DNA of 64,000 nucleotides, taken from Pseudomonadota bacterium. GTDB lineage: Bacteria > Myxococcota_A > Polyangia > Polyangiales > Polyangiaceae. The notes under the pieces are model-generated. The model did no database searches and was not told where the DNA came from. It worked only from the letters and a program-made list of their open reading frames with translations. This document shows positions 59,762 to 64,000 of the stretch, in pieces (the first letter of the stretch is position 1; every line of letters starts with the position of its first letter). A program made the translations under genes and the position numbers. The stretch spans positions 62,001-126,000 of the forward strand of contig JAEXCN010000053.1 in assembly GCA_023402175.1 (NCBI GenBank), in the 5' to 3' direction.

Positions 59762-60094
59762 ATGCGAAACGTTGAAGCGCGCTCGATTTCGTCCGATGCC
59801 GACGGTCGGCACTACGAGATCCTGTCAGACGGACGACAGCTCTTGCTCGTACGAATCTGCCCCGAGGACGACGACCACGACCCGTGGCTGTGCACGCTGG
59901 AGTTGCCCAACGGCGAACTATCGCTGGAGGGGCGGGGAGACGATCCGCTTGTCGCGTTCGCCGACGCGAGGCTCTGGTGGGAGGAGGTCGAGTCGCGACA
60001 TCCGATGCCGTGGGAGCGGATACACGAGGCTCTCGACGGCGTCGGGGCGTTTCACGATCCTGACGACCGTTGGTCACAGGTCGTCGACGGTTGA
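59762..60094 (+). CDS. Small acidic unknown protein
   Basis: 110 residues from ATG 59762, starting 21 bp after the zinc-ribbon gene. It is strongly acidic (RICPEDDDHDPWLCTLELPN, LWWEEVESRHPMPWERIHEA). No signal or membrane segment. It is probably co-transcribed with the preceding gene; such an acidic product next to a basic one could form a pair, but no family is recognised. Confidence 0.58.
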   Translation: MRNVEARSISSDADGRHYEILSDGRQLLLVRICPEDDDHDPWLCTLELPNGELSLEGRGDDPLVAFADARLWWEEVESRHPMPWERIHEALDGVGAFHDPDDRWSQVVDG

Positions 60095-60124
60095 TCCCAC
60101 GCGGTTCCGCGCGTTCGAATCGGA

Positions 60125-60379
60125 TCACACAGCGGTGTCGTGCTCGCCGCGCGCGTCCGCGTCGACGACGACGACCAGGTGCGGACGCCTCGCGGATGCC
60201 TCCTCGAGGAGCTGCGCGCGCGTCCACGGACGACCGTCGAGCGGACGGAGATGACGACGTCGTTCGAGCGCGCGGAGGATGCGCCACTCGATGCGCGTGC
60301 GACGCGCGTAGTCGGGCGAGGCCGCGTGGTCTTCGGGCCGGAGCTGACGAAGGACGGCATAGAGGCGGGCAGGGGACAT
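60125..60379 (-). CDS. Small unknown protein, paralog of the frameshifted gene at 62932
   Basis: 84 residues from ATG 60379. It starts SPARLYAVLRQLRPEDHAAS, continues with a basic helical part (RRTRIEWRILRALERRRHL) and has DGRPWTRAQLLEEASARR and VVVVDADARGEHDTAV. About 75% of positions match the frameshifted copy 2.8 kb downstream. It is encoded opposite to its neighbours. Two copies in one element suggest duplication within it. Confidence 0.6.
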   Translation of the reverse strand: MSPARLYAVLRQLRPEDHAASPDYARRTRIEWRILRALERRRHLRPLDGRPWTRAQLLEEASARRPHLVVVVDADARGEHDTAV

Positions 60380-60842
60380 GCTGCCGGTCTCGGCCGTACA
60401 CGGGCCTCGGTTGCGCAGGATCTCACTTCCAGCGAGGTGGCCGAGAGAACTTCCCTCGAGCGTCCGTGACCTCCTCTGGGAATTGGCAGGCTTGGAGCGT
60501 CGCCTTGCGAACGTCGCGGCAATGCGCCACGTCGACCGACGAGGCACCGATCGCAGCGCGCCCCGTGACTAGCTTCGTTCTCGCCTCGCCTCGCCTCGCC
60601 TCGGGAGCTCGGGCCGGAGGCGCAGCGCCGACCCGTGAGAGCGTCTCCTCAACATCGCCTCAACCTGAACAGATGAACAGGTTCAGCTTTTGCAGGAGCA
60701 GCCTGAGACTTTCGCGTAAGCGTTTTCTTCGAACCTGTGGATTGAGCCTAAATTGGAAACCGTTGTCATTTCGCACAGTTAGCAACGGTGCAGTTTGTGG
60801 AAAACAACTCGAACCAAAAAGACTTTTGGTTTGACTTTTTTC
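60380..60842. other. 463-bp stretch: promoter side, repeats and a terminator
   Basis: No gene is supported. It contains a TCGCC pentamer run (60581-60602), an inverted repeat AACCTG...CAGGTT around 60660-60690 and, at the end, the AT-rich hairpin listed separately. The last 180 bp are markedly more AT-rich than the rest of the window, a sign of foreign origin. Confidence 0.5.
60812..60841. terminator. Hairpin with T run next to the AlbA_2 gene end
   Basis: AACCAAAA-AGAC-TTTTGGTT is a perfect 8-bp stem followed on the plus strand by TGAC and six Ts. It lies directly past the stop of the minus-strand AlbA_2 gene; on that strand there are Ts inside the stem only, so it may work in one or both directions. 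Confidence 0.6.
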
Positions 60843-62252
60843 CTACGCCCAAAAAGGAACGTACCGAGCGTACCTCTTCGAGCCGCTCGTAGGATCCTCA
60901 GGCTTGATCCGCCCAGCATCAACCGCGTCGCGAATGATGCGCGAGACGGTCTCTGCCTTTCCTTCGCTGAGCTTGAACCGCTCACGCAGCGTCTGATTCG
61001 TCATGCGTTGGTTGAGCACGTACCGGAGGGAGGCGTGTTGGTAGCAGGCGCGGATGCGCTCTTCCCGGTCCATTTCCGCGAACTCCTTGTGCGCAAAGAG
61101 CACGGCGGTCGTGCGGTAGGTTGCGACGCGGAAGTCGGGCGCGGGCAGCTGATACGCCTCAGCGTTCGCGACAACTTTGTCGATCCCGCTCCCGAGCTCT
61201 TCGCAGACACCGAGCCTACGCATGAGGCCAGCGAGCGTCTCGTTCCTCGACCTGTACTCGTCGATGAAACGGTCGGGGGCCGTCAGCGGGACGCCCGGGT
61301 TCGAAATCTCAAGCCTGTCCGCGTAGAGCTCGATCATCACCGAGGCGCCCGTTTCGGTCAGGTCCTGGTGCACCAGCGCGTTCGCTACCAGTTCTCGGAT
61401 CGCAAGCTCCGGGAAGAGCTTCACCTGACGTCGTAGCGCCTGTTCGACGACCTCGTTGGAAGGCGTCTGGGAGTTGATGAATTCGATCAGCCCCTCGAAG
61501 CCAACCGCATACCCCTTCACCCCTGTTAGATCGCGCTTGATAGCGTCCTTCCCCTGCCCGCCGTAGACGACAACGCGGGGTGCTTTCCGGCGGAGGCCCT
61601 CAAACGCTTCAAGGTTCTTGGCGAAGAGGAGCGCGCCGAGGTTCGTGATCGCCCACGTGCTCCCGCTTCGAATGAGGAGCTCCTCCGAGGCGAACTTTGC
61701 CAAGACGGCTTCGCGAGCTGACGGGTAAGGCAACTCCAGCAGGTCGAAGTAGCTCGGAGTATCGAGAAGCTTCACGACATCCTCGCTCGACACGTCGAGC
61801 ATCGCTGGCTCGAGGCTCCACTCCACCTTCCCTTCGTTGAAGATGTGACGAAGGCGATCCTCGCTCATCGGAACCGTGTCCTCGGTCGAGCGCATGTAGT
61901 ACGCGCCCTCGAGGTGATAGGCGGTTCCTCTGGGTCTGCTCGGGATGTGAAACACGACGACGCGGCCGAACGGGTGGTTCACGACCTCGACGTCCACGCG
62001 AAACCTGACCTTCTCGAAGATCCTGCGCGCGATATCCTCAGGACTTGGGAAGGCGGCCGAGCCACATACGGCGCGCGGTCGCTTGTCCGTAATCCCGAGG
62101 ATCAGCTTCCCGCCGCCCTCGTTGGCCAGGGCAACGGAGTAACGGAAGAGCTTCGTGTGGTCGTACTGGGCCTTCGCCTCTTTGAACTCGAGGTTCTCGT
62201 TCTCATGGGGCGTTTGAATCCAGGTGTCTAGGTCCGCAATACTTGTGGCCAC
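60843..62252 (-). CDS. AlbA_2 (Schlafen-like) ATP-binding transcriptional regulator
   Basis: 469 residues from GTG 62252. The N-terminal AlbA_2 domain (about 10-130) shows the start ENENLEFKEAKAQYDHTKL and the GGGKLILGITDKRPR loop. A GHKL-type ATPase-like core follows (IRELVANALVHQDLTETGAS, EISNPGVPLTAPDRFIDE). The C-terminus has a winged helix (ERFKLSEGKAETVSRIIRDA). Such proteins are putative regulators or defence effectors, common in mobile islands (family knowledge). It is the largest visible cargo gene of the element. Confidence 0.85.
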   Translation of the reverse strand: MATSIADLDTWIQTPHENENLEFKEAKAQYDHTKLFRYSVALANEGGGKLILGITDKRPRAVCGSAAFPSPEDIARRIFEKVRFRVDVEVVNHPFGRVVVFHIPSRPRGTAYHLEGAYYMRSTEDTVPMSEDRLRHIFNEGKVEWSLEPAMLDVSSEDVVKLLDTPSYFDLLELPYPSAREAVLAKFASEELLIRSGSTWAITNLGALLFAKNLEAFEGLRRKAPRVVVYGGQGKDAIKRDLTGVKGYAVGFEGLIEFINSQTPSNEVVEQALRRQVKLFPELAIRELVANALVHQDLTETGASVMIELYADRLEISNPGVPLTAPDRFIDEYRSRNETLAGLMRRLGVCEELGSGIDKVVANAEAYQLPAPDFRVATYRTTAVLFAHKEFAEMDREERIRACYQHASLRYVLNQRMTNQTLRERFKLSEGKAETVSRIIRDAVDAGRIKPEDPTSGSKRYARYVPFWA

Positions 62253-62931
62253 AACTGCCCCCTCAGGGCGAAGCCCAAGAATACGACGGTATCCGCGTCG
62301 TCTCCAGACGCAACCCCCTCTCGCGCCCAGAAGCCCGGCCGTCGAGGTCCGATGACTCCCGAGGCGCCCGCCACCCAGGTCTAAACGCCTGACACCTTGG
62401 CGTTGGCGGGCCCTGCAGCATCCCGCGGCTGGTTCCTAGACCGCGCGTCCGACGCCCGACGACGCTGCGTCAAGCTCGGCGAGGCTCGCGCCCCAGGCGT
62501 CATCACACGCGAGGAGTTCGTCGCCCTCCTCGACACGGAGCTCTGACCGCGCGGCGTGAGCGACCCGTCGTTCCGGTACCTCGACGACGGGTTCCCGCAA
62601 TGCGCGAGCGACGCATCGTGACCTGAAGCGACGCTCGCCCGATCGTGTGCGTATTCCGCCGGAAATGATCACGCGGATCGCCCTGATGATCACTTGGATC
62701 GGATCGATGATCAGCGGGGGCGCGCCGGGCCGGCGTGCCCACCGTATTCGCAGACCCAACGCCGCGCGCAGGACGGGTCAAGGGCTTGAATCCGAAGGAT
62801 TTCGGCGTAGCCGACCCTTGACGCGTCCGAGCACGGCGTTTCCTACGGGCTAACCTGATCATCGCCCCGATCCGAACGATCTGGGGTCGCCGATCCTCGT
62901 GATCATTTCGCGGCGAAACACGCACGTGCAC
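62253..62931. other. 679-bp stretch with iteron-like repeats
   Basis: No complete gene is supported. A frame ending at 62546 (about 53 residues, no start; GEARAPGVITREEFVALLDT) may be a 3' remnant. The 21-bp iteron-like array is at 62666-62713, followed by an imperfect inverted pair GTCAAGGG / CCCTTGAC about 30 bp apart (62777-62822) and two further TGATCA sites at 62856 and 62900. Confidence 0.45.
62666..62713. repeat. 21-bp iteron-like array built on TGATCA
   Basis: TGATCA occurs at 62666, 62687 and 62708, exactly 21 bp (two helical turns) apart, with GGATCG repeated between them; further copies lie at 62856 and 62900. Regular, phased palindromes in a non-coding stretch suggest binding sites for one protein, such as an initiator, partition protein or excision factor. 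Confidence 0.6.
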
Positions 62932-63209
62932 TCACACGGCCGTATCGTGCTCGCCGCGCGCGTCTGGGTCGACGACGATGACGTAGGCATGGGGCTCGCG
63001 TGTCGTCGTCGGCAACAGTTCGGAGAGCGCCTCCTCGAGGAGTTGCGCGCGTGTCCACGGGCGGCCGCCGAGCGGGCGGAGGTGCCCGGCACGTTCGAGA
63101 CCACGGAGGACGCGCCACTCGAGCGGACGCGGCGGGTGTAGTCGGGCGAGTCGGCGTGGGCTTCGGGCCGGAGGCTGCGAATGATGGCGACCAGCTTCTG
63201 CGGGGACAT
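62932..63209 (-). pseudogene. Frameshifted copy of the 84-residue protein
   Basis: The same protein as at 60125-60379 can be read from ATG 63209 (SPQKLVAIIRSLRPEAHADS) only if one base is missing near 63127: the reading frame breaks between RRVR and EWRVLRGLERAGHL. The rest, RPWTRAQLLEEALSELL to DARGEHDTAV, continues in the shifted frame. This is a -1 deletion relative to the intact copy; a sequencing error is possible. Confidence 0.6.
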
Positions 63210-63282
63210 GCGGGGCTGGTCGGTCCCTCACGACAGGAGTTGCTTGGTTCCGGTGCTTCAGGGAACGCTCGACGGAGCCGTC

Positions 63283-64000
63283 CTACGAACCGAGGTGAAG
63301 CAACGAACCTGCTCGGTCGGCAACTTCTTCGGCGCGTTCCATCTCGATCGGCTCCGCCGCGACCTGCCGAAAGGCCGCGAACACCTCGTCGAGCAGCTCT
63401 TTGGGCGTCGACTCGGGAGGAGGCGCGTACACTGCCGCGACCGGAACGTTCGGAGCAACCTTCACCAGGCGCTCGCCGATCTTTACCTCGCCGCCATCGC
63501 TTTCGCGTAGGTCCTGGACCGTCCAGGCCCACGCCTTCACCTTCTCGTAGAGTTCGTCCGCGTTTGCGGCGCCGAGAGTGAATCCTTGCGCCAGCTGTTT
63601 TGCCTCTCCGTTCGCGACGACGAAGTCGAAGGCCCCGTGATGACGACGCCCCTTCACAACGGCCCTCTCGGCGTACTCGTGGCCAAGACGGAGTCCACGC
63701 TGCTTGAATGCTCGTCGAAGCGCAGCGAGGACTGGGTGCTTGTTCGTTCGGGCGTCGGCGCGGCGCTCGGGCTCGACAATAAATTCGGGCCAAAGCATGT
63801 CCATGACGTGCGGAACACTTTCGGCGACGACAGGAGTCGGGTCGGTGAACTGAACGACCCCCAGTGAATTCCGAGCAAGCTCGGCCAACCATTGCTCGGA
63901 GAGCCGAACTGTCAGGTCGCCGTCGGCGTAGTCGTCCACCGTTCGGCCGAGATCGTCAAGGATGTCCCACACTCGAGGGAGTACATGGGCGTCGTCGATG
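63283..64000 (-). CDS. Unknown protein, 5' end beyond the window (partial)
   Basis: At least 239 residues; the frame is still open at position 64000, and the segment upstream of GTG 63972 (DDAHVLPRVWDILDDLG) reads as protein. It has a segment around VVQFTDPTPVVAESVPHV, then ALRRAFKQRGLRLGHEYAER, and a likely beta part (GAFDFVVANGEAKQLAQGF). No signal or membrane segment. Its position in the element suggests cargo, possibly defence-related; no family is assigned. Confidence 0.6.
   Translation of the reverse strand, partial: IDDAHVLPRVWDILDDLGRTVDDYADGDLTVRLSEQWLAELARNSLGVVQFTDPTPVVAESVPHVMDMLWPEFIVEPERRADARTNKHPVLAALRRAFKQRGLRLGHEYAERAVVKGRRHHGAFDFVVANGEAKQLAQGFTLGAANADELYEKVKAWAWTVQDLRESDGGEVKIGERLVKVAPNVPVAAVYAPPPESTPKELLDEVFAAFRQVAAEPIEMERAEEVADRAGSLLHLGS

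Larger units (their letters stand above)
53553..64000. mobile_element. Integrative element at tRNA-Pro, right end not reached
   Basis: The tRNA 3' end is followed by paired 9-bp repeats, a tyrosine integrase read toward the tRNA, an excisionase-like gene and then small unknown genes, a HEPN-like protein, an AlbA_2 protein and a frameshifted duplicate. I did not see a second copy of the tRNA 3' end inside the window, so the far attachment site is probably beyond 64000. No conjugation, phage structural or plasmid replication gene is present in the visible part. Confidence 0.6.

Noticed and set aside
62385..62546. About 53 codons open without a start
   Set aside because: It reads like a protein end (EEFVALLDTEL) but has no start codon or homologue that I can name; mentioned only in the intergenic entry.

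Overview
The window reads as a GC-rich chromosome segment from a myxobacterium, most likely the class Polyangia (Labilithrix/Sorangium-like). This is inferred from gene content: secreted Cys-rich lipoproteins with repeated NCGxCG motifs, a VWAVG-type surface lipoprotein, a PEGA-domain protein, a eukaryote-like Ser/Thr kinase with one membrane anchor, many hybrid histidine kinases, sigma-54 activators and PilZ proteins. No marker gene fixes the genus.

Layout. 1-4.6 kb (minus): an operon-like run encoding a secreted protein, an ECF sigma factor, a membrane protein that is a candidate anti-sigma factor, and two surface lipoproteins. Three of the four junctions are short 4-base overlaps. 4.7-11 kb: threonine catabolism (SDR-type tdh, kbl) with a coupled LysR gene, a macro-domain protein, and a LysR / haloalkane dehalogenase pair. 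11-16.7 kb: PEGA/Cys-rich pair, Ser/Thr kinase, chorismate mutase-prephenate dehydrogenase, PAP2 phosphatase. 16.9-20.7 kb: a membrane-anchored protein with three DsbA-like domains and an M48-like metalloprotease lipoprotein.

20.7-30.5 kb (minus) is the most unusual block: six tightly packed genes encoding an HTH-receiver regulator, an acetolactate-synthase-like ThDP enzyme, a FabH-like ketosynthase lacking the usual catalytic Asn, and three histidine kinases. It looks like a small-molecule synthesis-and-sensing system, which is an inference. 31-38 kb is a cyclic-di-GMP and alternative-sigma hub: a receiver-EAL phosphodiesterase, two PilZ proteins, a FliA-type sigma factor and two sigma-54 activators. 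38.2-40.6 kb encodes a second triple-DsbA protein, this time a lipoprotein fused to an FKBP prolyl isomerase. 40.6-53.2 kb is mixed housekeeping and envelope genes: lysC, nfi, a DUF2330-like protein, an orphan fliO-fliP pair preceded by three tandem stem-loops, tRNA-Ala(CGC), lepB, paiB and several lipoproteins.

53.5-64 kb is an integrated element next to tRNA-Pro(TGG). A tyrosine integrase and an excisionase-like gene are followed by small unknown genes, a HEPN-like/zinc-ribbon protein, an AlbA_2 (Schlafen-like) ATP-binding regulator, a frameshifted duplicate gene, a 21-bp iteron-like array and a gene that runs off the right edge. The far attachment site was not found. Where an earlier or later start codon was possible, the choice is stated in the entry.
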